Shown: positions 34,357 to 43,538 of the stretch, piece by piece
Position numbering within the stretch: position 1 is the stretch's first letter
How the letters are laid out: each line of letters opens with the position of its first letter
Origin: Dechloromonas denitrificans
Lineage (GTDB): Bacteria > Pseudomonadota > Gammaproteobacteria > Burkholderiales > Rhodocyclaceae
DNA length: 64,000 nt
Direction: 5' to 3'
Assembly (NCBI RefSeq): GCF_020510665.1
Contig: NZ_CP075187.1
Location: 1,322,501-1,386,500, forward strand
The notes under the pieces: generated by a model
Seen by the model: only the letters and a program-made list of their open reading frames with translations
What the model was told of the DNA's origin: nothing
The model's database searches: none
Translations under genes and position numbers: made by a program

Positions 34357-34390
34357 AAAAGCCCCCGTCGGGAAACCGGCGGGGGCTTTT
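34357..34390. terminator. bidirectional terminator between acnB and cupin gene
   Basis: A 10-bp outer stem AAAAGCCCCC / GGGGGCTTTT with an inner GTCGG/CCGGC extension and a GAAA-type loop serves both convergent genes. A GGTCGACCGC word lies at 34311-34320, just upstream. Confidence 0.85.
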
Positions 34391-34436
34391 GTCTGGCTGG
34401 GATGCTTCACGACAAGCTCGTGAAGCATGCTTTGAT

Positions 34437-34817
34437 TCAGGTTTGTCGGTCGTCGAGTATTTCTGTATCGGTGGCATCGTATGCCGGAGAGCAGCAGCAC
34501 AGAATGCGTAGCGGCACCGGCCAGGTGTTGTGCAGGGCGTGTGGTGTACCGGGGGGGATCAGGATGGTGTCGCCAACGCTGATTGCAAAGCGCTGGTCGC
34601 CCAGAATCATCGTGCCCTGGCCGGCGGTGACGTGGTAAAGCTCTTCCGTGTTGTGGTGGCGGTGGAGCAGGGTGCGCTGACCGCTGTACACCGTGGCCTC
34701 AGCCAGGCTTTGCGCTTGATTGCCGTGGCGTTGCGGGTGCATCAATTCGCGTATTTCAGAACCATCCTTGGTGATAAAGGGTTGGGCGTCATCGTAACGG
34801 CTGAGGTGCTTGTCCAT
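34437..34817 (-). CDS. cupin-domain protein
   Basis: This 126-residue single-cupin protein has motif 1 RTLLHRHHNTEELYHVTAGQG, with metal-ligand His/His/Glu, and motif 2 GDTILIPPGTPHAL with the last His. A short C-terminal tail has three adjacent cysteines (ILCCCSP). The start at 34817 (MDKHLSRYDDAQPF) is preferred over an upstream one. It may be a small-molecule isomerase, oxygenase or sensor; the role is unknown. Confidence 0.85.
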   Translation of the reverse strand: MDKHLSRYDDAQPFITKDGSEIRELMHPQRHGNQAQSLAEATVYSGQRTLLHRHHNTEELYHVTAGQGTMILGDQRFAISVGDTILIPPGTPHALHNTWPVPLRILCCCSPAYDATDTEILDDRQT

Positions 34818-34968
34818 GCGGGCTCCAGGGGTGGTCGGTGCTGCCCGGCGATGAGGCGGGGCAGTCAAGGCAAATGATGGTACTGTAAATCATGGTGTTC
34901 GTAGCTTGCCTGTTCAAAGAGGCTTGAACTTGATGCTCGGTGGCTGGTCAGAGATTCTTCGGTTTTTC

Positions 34969-34980
34969 GCGGTCGACCGC
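34969..34980. repeat. GCGGTCGACCGC iterated word (noncoding copy)
   Basis: This is the full 12-bp palindrome in the gap between the cupin gene and the binding-protein gene, preceded by TTTTTC. It is one of many copies of this word across the window; noncoding copies also lie at 21239-21250 and 34311-34320. No other feature is evident in the 250-bp gap. Confidence 0.6.
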
Positions 34981-35067
34981 AGCAAAAGCCCCATTTCGGC
35001 GCTTCTTCTCCCGTTAGGTGGTTCAAGCTGCGTTACACTGGTTAATTAATGTTTAATTGATTGCACA

Positions 35068-36171
35068 ATGCTTCATCGTCTGGTTTTGTTCGTCGGGCTT
35101 TTATTGACTTTGCCAGCCATGGCCATGTCGGTGGCACTGCTTAATCCGGGAAAAGCAGACGAGGCATTCTGGCTGTCATCGGCGCGCTTGATGGCGCAGG
35201 CTGCGAACAGCCTCGACATTCGTTTCGAAGTTCATTACGCCGAACGCCAGCACACCCGATTGCTTGAAATCGCCCGGAAGATCATTGCCCGACCCGCCGG
35301 GGAGCGCCCCGATTATGTTGTTTTCAGCAACGATTACGCGACCGGGCCTGAGTTATTGCGGCTTTTCGATGCAGCGGGAATCAAGACCTTCATGGCTTAC
35401 AGCGGTCTTTCAGACCCGGCTGACCGATTGGCCATTGGCCCACCGCGCACGCGCTTCAAAGGCTGGCTCGGGTCGCTGGAGGTTCACGCCGAAGATGCGG
35501 GTTACCAGACGGCCAAGAAACTGATTGAAACCGGGCGCCGGGTCGGTGCGGCAGGCAAGGATGGCAAGGATGGCAAGCTGCATCTGCTGGCGCTGGCCGG
35601 CGACCGTTCGACACCGAGTTCGCATCGACGTAGCGCCGGGATGCGGCGGGCCATTGCCGAGGCGCCCGATGCCGTGCTCGATCAGGAAGTATTTGCCGCC
35701 TGGTCGAAGGACAAGGCGGCCGAGCAGGCGGGCTGGTTATACCAGCGTTATCCGGATGCCCGGCTGGTCTGGGCCGGTAGCGATCTGATGGCCTTCGGTG
35801 CGATGCAGTCCTGGGAGAGCCGAGGCGGCAAAGCCGGCAAGGATGCCTGGTTCAGCGCCATCAATACGTCGAACGAGGCGATGGATGCGCTCAAGTCGGG
35901 CCGGCTGGCGGCTTTGTCCGGCGGGCACTTTATTGCCGGTGCATGGTCGCTGGTGATGCTTTACGACTATCACCACGGGCGTGATTTTGCCGATGAAGGT
36001 CTGGAGCTGGATCAGTCGATGTTCGCCTCCTTCACGCCGCACCTGGCTGACCGGTTTCTTGAGCGGTATGGCGACATGCATTTTGAACGGATTGATTTCA
36101 AGCGTTACAGCAAGGTCCTGAACCCGTCGCTGAAGCGCTACGATTTCAATTTCGAGCAATTGCTGCGTTGA
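35068..36171 (+). CDS. periplasmic sugar-type (PBP1) binding protein, sensory partner of a cyclase
   Basis: This 367-residue exported protein has a signal peptide (cleavage near AMA-M) and the type 1 periplasmic-binding fold: MSVALLNPGKADEAFW, DYVVFSNDYATGPELLRLF, LLALAGDRSTPSSHRRSAGM, AWSKDKAAEQAGWLYQRYPD and LSGGHFIAGAWSLVMLYDY. It is not followed by ABC transporter genes. The next gene, 13 bp later, is a membrane diguanylate cyclase with a periplasmic domain. So it probably delivers a ligand signal rather than substrate; that is inference. Confidence 0.85.
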   Translation: MLHRLVLFVGLLLTLPAMAMSVALLNPGKADEAFWLSSARLMAQAANSLDIRFEVHYAERQHTRLLEIARKIIARPAGERPDYVVFSNDYATGPELLRLFDAAGIKTFMAYSGLSDPADRLAIGPPRTRFKGWLGSLEVHAEDAGYQTAKKLIETGRRVGAAGKDGKDGKLHLLALAGDRSTPSSHRRSAGMRRAIAEAPDAVLDQEVFAAWSKDKAAEQAGWLYQRYPDARLVWAGSDLMAFGAMQSWESRGGKAGKDAWFSAINTSNEAMDALKSGRLAALSGGHFIAGAWSLVMLYDYHHGRDFADEGLELDQSMFASFTPHLADRFLERYGDMHFERIDFKRYSKVLNPSLKRYDFNFEQLLR

Positions 36172-36184
36172 CCGGGAAAAGCGT

Positions 36185-37420
36185 GTGAGCGTCGATTTTC
36201 GTCCGATTGCCACTTCATTGATGCGCGCCATCTGGCGCTGGGCGACGCTTTGCGCCTGTCTGATCGGCAGCATTCAGGCAGTTTTTTCCTGTTTTCACGT
36301 TCAGAACGAATTTGAAATGCAGGTCAGGGATGTCGGGCGCTCCAATATTCCGCTCCTGTCGATCAGCATTTGGGATATCGAACCCGACATCGTTCAGCGG
36401 CAGCTTGATGCCATCGCAGAAAAACCCCAGATCGGTTTTGTTTCCCTGACTGTCTCAACCGGTCAGGTATTTACGGCCGGAGAGTCGCCGCCGACCGACA
36501 AGCTGACTGCCGTGCGTTTCGATATTCCACCGCCCGGGCGCCCATCCGGGCATCTCGGCAGGCTGGATATCTACGAAAATCCACAGGCTTTCTATCGCGA
36601 AATGCTCTACAACGTTGCCGTCGCGCTCCTTGGCTACGGCATCCTGACTTTTCTGATCTGCACCCTGGTGGTCTATTTTCTCAAGCGCGAACTGGCCGAT
36701 CCCTTGCGTCACATCGCACGTTTCGTCGCGACGCTGACGCCGGACAGATTGACGACGCCCCTCAAACTGGAGCGTCCCGATGGCCATGTCAGGGATGAAA
36801 TCGATCTGGTGGTCGATGGTTTCAAGGTGCTTCAGGATGGCGTGAATGGCTATATTGCCAATCTCGACGAACTGGTTGCCCAGCGCACGCAGGAACTCGA
36901 AACGGCGATGCTGTCGATCCAGCATCTGTCGAGCGTCGATTCGCTGACCGGCTGCTTCAATCGCCGGCTGTTCAATGAACGCATCGTGCAGGAACTGGAG
37001 CGGGCCGAGCGTTACGAGCGTCCGCTATCGGTGGCTTTTTGCGACATCGACCATTTCAAGCAGGTCAATGACCTGCACGGCCATTGGGCCGGCGATCAGG
37101 TCCTGAAGGCCGTGGCCGGCATTTTTCAGCGCTTGTTGCGCAGCGATGTCGATTGGGTGGCTCGCTACGGAGGCGAGGAATTTGTCATCGTTTTGGCCGA
37201 AACCGGGCTTAACGAAGCCGTTTCAACGGCAGAACGCTTGCGTCTGGCCATTGAGCAGGAAGTGGTTTTCTGCAATGACAAGGCACTGAATATCACTGCC
37301 AGCTTCGGGGTCGCCCAATATAGCGAGGGAGATTCGGTTCAGGTGCTGCTGCAAAAGGCGGATAGCCTGCTTTATGTGGCCAAGCAGGCTGGACGTAACC
37401 GGACCTTGCCGTCGCCCTAG
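36185..37420 (+). CDS. membrane diguanylate cyclase (HAMP-GGDEF)
   Basis: This 411-residue protein has TM1 at about residues 18-38, a periplasmic domain of about 110 residues, TM2 near FLICTLVVYFLKREL, a HAMP-like linker and a coiled coil, then a GGDEF domain with intact active site GGEEF (residues 329-333 in RYGGEEFVIVL). The domain opens DSLTGCFNRRLFNE and is predicted to make cyclic di-GMP. GTG start at 36185. It is paired with the upstream binding protein. It overlaps the convergent membrane gene by 4 bp. Confidence 0.92.
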   Translation: MSVDFRPIATSLMRAIWRWATLCACLIGSIQAVFSCFHVQNEFEMQVRDVGRSNIPLLSISIWDIEPDIVQRQLDAIAEKPQIGFVSLTVSTGQVFTAGESPPTDKLTAVRFDIPPPGRPSGHLGRLDIYENPQAFYREMLYNVAVALLGYGILTFLICTLVVYFLKRELADPLRHIARFVATLTPDRLTTPLKLERPDGHVRDEIDLVVDGFKVLQDGVNGYIANLDELVAQRTQELETAMLSIQHLSSVDSLTGCFNRRLFNERIVQELERAERYERPLSVAFCDIDHFKQVNDLHGHWAGDQVLKAVAGIFQRLLRSDVDWVARYGGEEFVIVLAETGLNEAVSTAERLRLAIEQEVVFCNDKALNITASFGVAQYSEGDSVQVLLQKADSLLYVAKQAGRNRTLPSP

Positions 37421-37722
37421 AAGGCGAACCAGGCGGCGGCGAAAAAGCCGAGCATCAGGAAGCCGGCAATGCCGCCAACCAGCATGGCGCGATCCCCTTG
37501 CCGACCGAGCGCAATCATTTCCGTGACCGGGACGCGTCGACCGTAGCGTTGTTCGCCACGTTGGCCGATACGAATCGAGATCAGGGCCGAAGCAATGCCC
37601 AGGAAGGCAAGGAGCGGGGCCGGGGAATTGTGCAGCGCATACCCGATCAGGCCGCAGAGCAGCACGACCCCCAGCAAGCGTGAAATCAGTCGCCCGGCGA
37701 CGCCGTTTTCCGTTGTGGCCAC
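37417..37722 (-). CDS. small inner membrane protein, unknown function
   Basis: This protein of about 101 residues has three hydrophobic helices (LISRLLGVVLLCGLIGYAL, APLLAFLGIASALISI, AMLVGGIAGFLMLGFF) separated by basic loops. There is no ATG near the start; GTG at 37722 is a plausible start 8 bp after the psd stop, but the true start is uncertain. It is the last gene of the psd unit. Family not recognised. Confidence 0.6.
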   Translation of the reverse strand: MATTENGVAGRLISRLLGVVLLCGLIGYALHNSPAPLLAFLGIASALISIRIGQRGEQRYGRRVPVTEMIALGRQGDRAMLVGGIAGFLMLGFFAAAWFAF

Positions 37723-37729
37723 GCTGGCA

Positions 37730-38581
37730 TCAGCCCGCTTTGTGGCCCATCGCCTCACCCATGCGCAGGGGGCGGGCGGGCGCCCATGCCGGGTTGAAGT
37801 TGAGCGCATTCTTCGGGAAGAGCATGACGACCGTCGAACCGAGCAGGAAACGGCCCATTTCTTCACCTTTTTTCAGGTTGACCGCAGTATTTTCATCGTA
37901 GCGCCATTCGCGGACGACGCCGGGGCGGGGCGGATTGACCACGCCATGCCAGACGGTGGACATGCTGCCGACAATGGTCGCGCCAACAAGGGTAAGCACA
38001 AACGGGCCGGCGGCTGAGTCGAAGACGCAGACGACGCGTTCATTACGGGCAAACAGGCCAGGAACACCGCGGGCGGTGGTCGGATTGACCGAGAACAATG
38101 CCCCCGGAACGTGGATCATGCGCGTCAGGCGGCCATCGACCGGCATGTGAATGCGGTGATAGTCGCGCGGGCTGAGATAGAGCGTGGCAAAGCTGCCGTT
38201 TTCAAATTGTGCGGCCAGTTCGCGGTCGCCGCCGACCAGGGCGGTCGTCGAATAAGTGTGCCCCTTGGCCTGAAAGATCTGGTCGCGCTCGATCGGGCCG
38301 AACTGGCTGATTGCTCCGTCCACCGGGCAGAGAAAATCTGCCTCGGCCAACGGCCGGGCATCGGCCTTGAGCGGGCGGGTAAAGAATTCGTTGAAGCTCT
38401 TGTAGCTGGCGGTATCCGGATTGGCTGCTTCAGCCATGTTGACGCCATAGCGGCGAACAAACCAGTTGATCACGCCGGTGGTCATGGCGCCGGCTTCGGT
38501 GCTGGCCAGTTTTCCGGCCAGAAGAGTCAGGGCCTGCTTGGGCAGCAGGTATTGGGGCAGTACGGCGAGACGATCGGACAC
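37730..38581 (-). CDS. psd: phosphatidylserine decarboxylase proenzyme
   Basis: This 283-residue inner membrane enzyme makes phosphatidylethanolamine. The self-cleavage motif LGST is present (S249 becomes the pyruvoyl group), as are FFTRPLKADARPL and SPRDYHRIHMPVDG with the conserved His. Length is typical of the short bacterial type. It is complete. Confidence 0.95.
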   Translation of the reverse strand: MSDRLAVLPQYLLPKQALTLLAGKLASTEAGAMTTGVINWFVRRYGVNMAEAANPDTASYKSFNEFFTRPLKADARPLAEADFLCPVDGAISQFGPIERDQIFQAKGHTYSTTALVGGDRELAAQFENGSFATLYLSPRDYHRIHMPVDGRLTRMIHVPGALFSVNPTTARGVPGLFARNERVVCVFDSAAGPFVLTLVGATIVGSMSTVWHGVVNPPRPGVVREWRYDENTAVNLKKGEEMGRFLLGSTVVMLFPKNALNFNPAWAPARPLRMGEAMGHKAG

Positions 38582-38665
38582 GATGGAGTTCGCTGAAATA
38601 GGGACCGGCCATTATACCGGTAGCCCTGATTCCAGCGGGGGTAATGCTGTTGCGCTGTTTTCGCC

Positions 38666-39763
38666 TTAGTCGGGCGCGCTCTCGGGAGCGACTTCGCCCT
38701 GCGTTTCCGGGGTGCCGGCAAATGAGCTTGCTGCGGTCGACCAGCGTGCTTTGCGCCATTTCTCGCGGTCGCCGTTGCCGGTAAAGGTCCAGGCTACCAT
38801 GCGGCTTTGTTTCTGGCCCTGGCCCATCGGAATGATGCGCGAATCGACGACGTGGGCTTTTTTCAGCGCCAGTTCGATGTGCTCCAGATTCTCCGCTTTC
38901 GATACCAGGCTGGTGAACCACATGACCCGCTTCGGAATCGTTGCGCTTTGCTCGATCATCAGCTTGACGAAGGCGCGTTCGCCGCCGTTGCACCACAGTT
39001 CCGTTCCGCCGCCGCCAAAGTTGAGGCGTGGCTGGCTGGCCCCTTTCTGGGCGCCGGGCTTGCCCAGGTTGTTCCATTTGCGTTGGCTGACGGCCAATAC
39101 TTCGTCGGGCGAATTGTGGAAAGGTGGGTTGCACATCGACAGGTCGAAGGTTTCACCCGAACGCAGCAGGCCGACAAAAATATTGTCCCAGACGGTCTGG
39201 TGGCGCAGTTCGACTGCTGCGGTCAACCCGGGGTTTTTGCCCAGAATCATCTGGGCGTTGGCCAGTGCCGCTTCGTCGATATCGGCACCGAGGAAGCTCC
39301 AGCCATATTCGGCGTGTCCGACCAGGGGGTAAACGCAGTTGGCACCAACGCCGATGTCGAGAATGCGCACGCCGGCACCGGTTGGAATGGCTTTTTTGTT
39401 GCAACTGGCCAGCAGGTCGGCAGCATGGTGGATGTAATCGGCCCGGCCGGGAATCGGCGGGCAAAGGTAGCCGGCTGGAATTTCCCAGCCGCAGGTTTTG
39501 TAGTGCAGCGCCAGCAGGGCGCGGTTCAATGCCTTGACGGCCGCAGGATTGGCAAAATCGATACTCAGCGTGCCGGCCGGGGTGGTTTTGATGAATCGCT
39601 TCAGGGCCGGAGCGACTTCCAGCATCGCCGGGAAGTCGTAGCCATTGAGATTCTTGTTGCGCGGGTGCAATTCGGCCTTGGCGACGACGGGCTTGCTGAC
39701 CTTCGGTTTGGAAGGCTTGGCGGGCTTGACCGGAGGGGCGGCCGGCGGGGTTTTTGCGGACAT
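38666..39763 (-). CDS. rlmF: 23S rRNA (adenine1618-N6)-methyltransferase
   Basis: This 365-residue SAM-dependent methyltransferase has a Pro/Lys-rich N-terminal extension (KPAKPSKPKVSKPV), then ELHPRNKNLNGYDFPAM, SAM-binding RILDIGVGANCVYPL, and the catalytic N6-adenine motif MCNPPFHNS. These are hallmarks of RlmF. ATG at 39763 (MSAKTPPAAPP) is preferred. Confidence 0.93.
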   Translation of the reverse strand: MSAKTPPAAPPVKPAKPSKPKVSKPVVAKAELHPRNKNLNGYDFPAMLEVAPALKRFIKTTPAGTLSIDFANPAAVKALNRALLALHYKTCGWEIPAGYLCPPIPGRADYIHHAADLLASCNKKAIPTGAGVRILDIGVGANCVYPLVGHAEYGWSFLGADIDEAALANAQMILGKNPGLTAAVELRHQTVWDNIFVGLLRSGETFDLSMCNPPFHNSPDEVLAVSQRKWNNLGKPGAQKGASQPRLNFGGGGTELWCNGGERAFVKLMIEQSATIPKRVMWFTSLVSKAENLEHIELALKKAHVVDSRIIPMGQGQKQSRMVAWTFTGNGDREKWRKARWSTAASSFAGTPETQGEVAPESAPD

Positions 39764-39815
39764 GTTTCGTTCTTTTTCTGGGCGTGAATGCCCGAAGTAT
39801 CCCACGGCCGGCCGC

Positions 39816-40268
39816 TCAGGCCGCCATGTGTTTGGCCAGAAAGCGGTCCAGGGTGTTGCCGAAGGCTTGCCGATCCGCCTGGCTGAAGGCTGCCGGCCCC
39901 CCGGTTTCAATGCCGGCGCTGCGCAGTTCTTCCATGAAATTGCGCATCGTCAGCCGCTCGCGGATATTGGCTTCGGTGTACAGCTCGCCGCGTGGATTCA
40001 AGGCGTGGCCGCCGCGTTCAATCACCCCGGAGGCCAGCGGAATGTCGGCCGTGATGACGAGATCGCCCGGAGTCAGTTGTTCGACGATGTGACGGTCGGC
40101 GACATCGAAGCCGGACGGCACCTGGATTGCCCGGATGTACCGTGACGGCGGTGTGCGCAGCATCTGGTTGGCAACCAGGATGGTCTCTATCTTCAGCCGT
40201 TCGGCCGCCCGAAAAATGATTTCCTTGATGACGCTCGGGCAGGCGTCGGCATCGACCCAGATTTGCAT
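39816..40268 (-). CDS. DUF188 (YaiI/YqxD) family protein
   Basis: This 150-residue cytosolic protein ([18 protein letters not shown], then [26 protein letters not shown]) is of the DUF188/UPF0178 family, which has a PIN-like arrangement of conserved Asp residues. Nuclease activity is possible but unproven. Its ATG overlaps the nnrS stop by one base (TGATG), so the two are coupled. Confidence 0.92.
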   Translation of the reverse strand: MQIWVDADACPSVIKEIIFRAAERLKIETILVANQMLRTPPSRYIRAIQVPSGFDVADRHIVEQLTPGDLVITADIPLASGVIERGGHALNPRGELYTEANIRERLTMRNFMEELRSAGIETGGPAAFSQADRQAFGNTLDRFLAKHMAA

Positions 40269-41428
40269 CAGTGTTCCTTGCCATCGATTCGCGGCTGCAA
40301 AAGAATGGGAATATACCGCCATCCAAGGATGCCGAAGGTGAGCAACCAGCAGCTTGCCGCCAGATGAATCCACATCGGGTAGCGCTCGGGGAACCATTGA
40401 GGGGCAATGACCCGGACGAACAGACCGAGCAATGTGATGTAAAGCGCGATCCGGTCGAGGCCGTCGAAAACGACTTTGCGCCCGGTATGGCCTTTTGAAA
40501 TGCGGATCAGCATGGCCGGAATGACCGTGCCCATGGCGCCAAAAGTAAAGATATGGACTGAAAGGCTGCCGATCCAGACCTGGTTGAAAAGCTGGCCGAG
40601 CGCTTCAATGATCAATTGGGCAACGATGGCCAGGTAGCCGACATACATGATCCCGATGTCGATCCGCTTGAAGGCCAGCTGCGGTTTCCAGAAGATGAAA
40701 CGCACAGCCAGCAGCGCGGCCAGTAGCAGTGCGATTGCTGCGGTCAACGGCCGGGGCAGGGCAAATTCGATGACCATCAACAAGCCGAGCAGCTTGATTG
40801 CCATGTCGAGTTTGGGCTGGCGCAGGATTTGCGCCTGGAAGGCGGCCTTCATGAACTGGGTCAGCGTGCGTTCGAGCATGACCAGGAAAGCCATCCGGAA
40901 CAGACCGATGGCCATGTTGTAGCCGGCGGCAAAGTGGTCGCCATGGAGTATCAGGTACTTGGCAACGAGGAAAGCGGGGAGCATGACAATGAAAAAGGCG
41001 TTGTCGCGATAGTTGTCACGATTGCGGTGGCGCAGCAGCGTCCACAACAACATGCCAATGATGCTGCCGAGGAAAAGGTTGTTCGACAGGGCGAACAAGG
41101 GGGCCGGCCATTGTCCGCCGAAACTCATCCCGAGGCGCTCGATCAGCCAGGCGGCCGTCAGCCAGATCAGCGCTGCACCGTGGTAGCCACGAATATTGAC
41201 CCAGTTTTTCGTCGAGGTCAGCAGGAAGCCGCCGAGGACAGCCCAGCCAAAACCGAAGAACATTTCGTGCGCGTGCCACTGGATGGCCGAGAAGCTTGTC
41301 GTCGGTGCCGGCAGACTGCCGCTGAAGATCAGCGCCCAGGAAAAGGGCAGAATCATCCCGGCCAGGCAGGCCAGTGCGAAGAAGGGACGAAAGCCGACCA
41401 GCCACAGCGGATGGGTCATCATGGACAT
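40268..41428 (-). CDS. nnrS: NnrS-family membrane protein
   Basis: This protein of about 386 residues is polytopic (around 12 helices). It opens with [20 protein letters not shown] and carries [24 protein letters not shown] and [23 protein letters not shown], the conserved His-containing NnrS blocks. NnrS is a heme/copper-containing protein linked to nitric oxide metabolism in denitrifiers. The start a few codons after the first possible ATG (MSMMTHPLW) is chosen by hydrophobic-helix placement. No NO reductase genes are near. Confidence 0.9.
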   Translation of the reverse strand: MSMMTHPLWLVGFRPFFALACLAGMILPFSWALIFSGSLPAPTTSFSAIQWHAHEMFFGFGWAVLGGFLLTSTKNWVNIRGYHGAALIWLTAAWLIERLGMSFGGQWPAPLFALSNNLFLGSIIGMLLWTLLRHRNRDNYRDNAFFIVMLPAFLVAKYLILHGDHFAAGYNMAIGLFRMAFLVMLERTLTQFMKAAFQAQILRQPKLDMAIKLLGLLMVIEFALPRPLTAAIALLLAALLAVRFIFWKPQLAFKRIDIGIMYVGYLAIVAQLIIEALGQLFNQVWIGSLSVHIFTFGAMGTVIPAMLIRISKGHTGRKVVFDGLDRIALYITLLGLFVRVIAPQWFPERYPMWIHLAASCWLLTFGILGWRYIPILLQPRIDGKEH

Positions 41429-41604
41429 CGAAAACCTTTCGGTACAGTGCATTGCAAAGTGGCAAGTTTAACGACGCCGGGACAAGTTGATCTTGATTTA
41501 TCCCAGAGTGGGCGAGCAAGAAGCGTCACATTGGCGTAAAATCCCGCCCTTAGCCGTGCTTGCGATATCGCATAGAGGCCCGGCTGCTCTTCTGAAGGAT
41601 AGCA

Positions 41605-42858
41605 ATGAAGCGTGTGGACGATTTCCGCTTGCGGTTGGGCAAGCATGAGCTTGTGCCTATCATGATCGGTGGCATGGGGGTTGATATCTCGACGGCCGAT
41701 CTGGCTCTGGAGGCTGCCCGTCTGGGCGGCGTCGGGCACATCTCCGACGCGATGATCAAAACCGTGACAGACCGTCGCTACAAGACGAAATTCGTCAAGG
41801 AAAAGCTCGCGCTCTACAAATACAACGCAGAAAACGAAGACAAGTCACCGGTCAAGTTCGACCTTGGCAAAATCGCCGAAGCCACGCGTCTGCATGTGGC
41901 TAGCACCATGGAACGCAAGCAGGGCTCCGGCCTGGTTTTCGTGAACTGCATGGAAAAGCTGACCATGAACGCCCCGAAAGAGACGCTCAAGGTGCGCATG
42001 ACGGCCGCGCTCGATGCCGGTATCGACGGCATTACGCTGGCTGCCGGCCTGCATCTCGGTTCGTTTGGCCTGATCGAGGATCACCCACGCTTCCGTGATG
42101 CCAAGCTGGGCATCATCGTTTCCTCGGTTCGTGCGCTGCAACTGTTCCTGAAGAAGACCGCGCGGACCAACCGTCTGCCCGACTACATCGTCGTCGAAGG
42201 CCCGTTGGCCGGCGGCCACCTCGGTTTCGGCATGGATTGGGCCGAGTACGATCTGCTGACGATCGTCACCGAAGTCATCCAGTTCCTGAAAAACGAACAT
42301 CTCGACATCCCCGTCATCCCGGCCGGCGGTATCTTCACCGGCAGCGACGCGAGTGCCTTCCTTGAAACCGGTTCGGCTGCGGTGCAAGTGGCAACGCGCT
42401 TTACTGTCGCCAAGGAATGTGGCCTGCCGGAAAAGGTCCAGCAGGAATACTTCAAGGCCAGCGAGGACGATATCGAGGTCAACCAGATTTCGCCGACCGG
42501 CTATCCGATGCGCATGCTCAAGGGCAGCCCGGCCATCGGCGATGGAATTCGTCCGAACTGCGAAGCCTACGGCTACCTGCTGGATGCCAATGGCAAATGC
42601 GCCTATGTCACGGCGTACAACCGCGAAGTAGCAGCGCATCCCGAGCAGCGCAAGATTTCGGTCATGGACAAGACCTGTCTGTGCACGCACATGCGCAATT
42701 TCGATCTCTGGACCTGCGGTCACCTGACTTATCGTCTGAAGGATACGACGCACAAGCGGGCAGATGGCAGCTACCAGATCCTGTCGGCTGAACATATCTT
42801 CAAGGATTACCAGTTCAGCACCGATCAAAAACTCGCCTTGCCGGCACAAGAGGCCTGA
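41605..42858 (+). CDS. nitronate monooxygenase / FMN-dependent enoyl-reductase-like oxidoreductase
   Basis: This 417-residue TIM-barrel flavoprotein has LVPIMIGGMGVDISTADLA, the phosphate-binding VIPAGGIFTGSDASAFLE, and GSAAVQVATRF. These match the NMO/FabK superfamily. A C-terminal extension contains a cysteine-rich block (DKTCLCTHMRNFDLWTCGH) that is unusual for the family and could bind a metal. It may be an oxidoreductase acting on nitronates or enoyl substrates. Single gene with its own terminator. Confidence 0.85.
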   Translation: MKRVDDFRLRLGKHELVPIMIGGMGVDISTADLALEAARLGGVGHISDAMIKTVTDRRYKTKFVKEKLALYKYNAENEDKSPVKFDLGKIAEATRLHVASTMERKQGSGLVFVNCMEKLTMNAPKETLKVRMTAALDAGIDGITLAAGLHLGSFGLIEDHPRFRDAKLGIIVSSVRALQLFLKKTARTNRLPDYIVVEGPLAGGHLGFGMDWAEYDLLTIVTEVIQFLKNEHLDIPVIPAGGIFTGSDASAFLETGSAAVQVATRFTVAKECGLPEKVQQEYFKASEDDIEVNQISPTGYPMRMLKGSPAIGDGIRPNCEAYGYLLDANGKCAYVTAYNREVAAHPEQRKISVMDKTCLCTHMRNFDLWTCGHLTYRLKDTTHKRADGSYQILSAEHIFKDYQFSTDQKLALPAQEA

Positions 42859-42873
42859 TCCTCTTCTGTTTTG

Positions 42874-42906
42874 AAAAGCCCGGTCGATTCGTCGCCGGGC
42901 TTTTTG
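42874..42906 (+). terminator. terminator after the NMO-like gene
   Basis: Stem AAAAGCCCGG (42874-42883) pairs with CCGGGCTTTT (42895-42904), with an 11-nt loop and following T-run. Confidence 0.85.
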
Positions 42907-42986
42907 CTTTTGGGGGCTTGATCAGAATCATTCTTGATTCGGCGCCGGATTCCTAGAATTGCACCAGACTTGTCCCGGAGTGAAAA

Positions 42987-43475
42987 ATGAAATTTCTGAA
43001 CACAGTATTGTTGCTTGCCGGTTTGTCGGTTTGCGTCGCAGGTCTGGCGGAAGAGCTCTCGGCCAGTGGGCGCGACCAGCCGATTCATGATGCGGCGCGT
43101 ACAGGAAGTGGGGCTCAGGTGGCCGCCTTGCTCAAGGCGCAGCCGGCGGCTCGCGATCAACGAACCGCTCAGGGTTCGACGCCGCTGCATCTGGCGGCGA
43201 CCAATCCCGATCTTAGTGCGCTGCAGACGCTGATTGCTGCCGGTGCTGATCCGAACGCACGGGATAACGATGGCACGATGCCGCTGCATCTGGCGGCTTA
43301 CTCGCAAAATGCACGTCATGCCCGCTTGCTGCTTGAGGCGGGTGCCGACCCTTACGCCAAGACCAACGCCGGGCGTGATCCGACCTCGATGGCCCGCAAG
43401 GCGATGGCCAACGAAGCTTCGGGGGTGATTTCGCTTTGGATACTCAAGGGGTGCAAAGCCGGGAAACCTTGTTGA
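42987..43475 (+). CDS. secreted ankyrin-repeat protein
   Basis: This 162-residue protein has a signal peptide (LNTVLLLAGLSVCVAGLA) and three to four ankyrin repeats (QPIHDAARTGSGAQVAALL, STPLHLAATNPDLSALQTL, MPLHLAAYSQNARHARLLLE). A periplasmic protein-binding role is likely; the partner is unknown. GGAG lies 8 nt before the ATG. Confidence 0.9.
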   Translation: MKFLNTVLLLAGLSVCVAGLAEELSASGRDQPIHDAARTGSGAQVAALLKAQPAARDQRTAQGSTPLHLAATNPDLSALQTLIAAGADPNARDNDGTMPLHLAAYSQNARHARLLLEAGADPYAKTNAGRDPTSMARKAMANEASGVISLWILKGCKAGKPC

Positions 43476-43538
43476 AAAGGGAGGTTTTTGTGTTGTCCCT
43501 GATATATATTCACGAGGTCTGATTTTTATTCTTTTGCC

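Noticed and set aside
31679..34477. 932-codon minus-strand frame opposite acnB
   Set aside because: It is an antisense shadow of a well-conserved gene, with no recognisable domain and repetitive His/Gly/Asp/Val-rich sequence.
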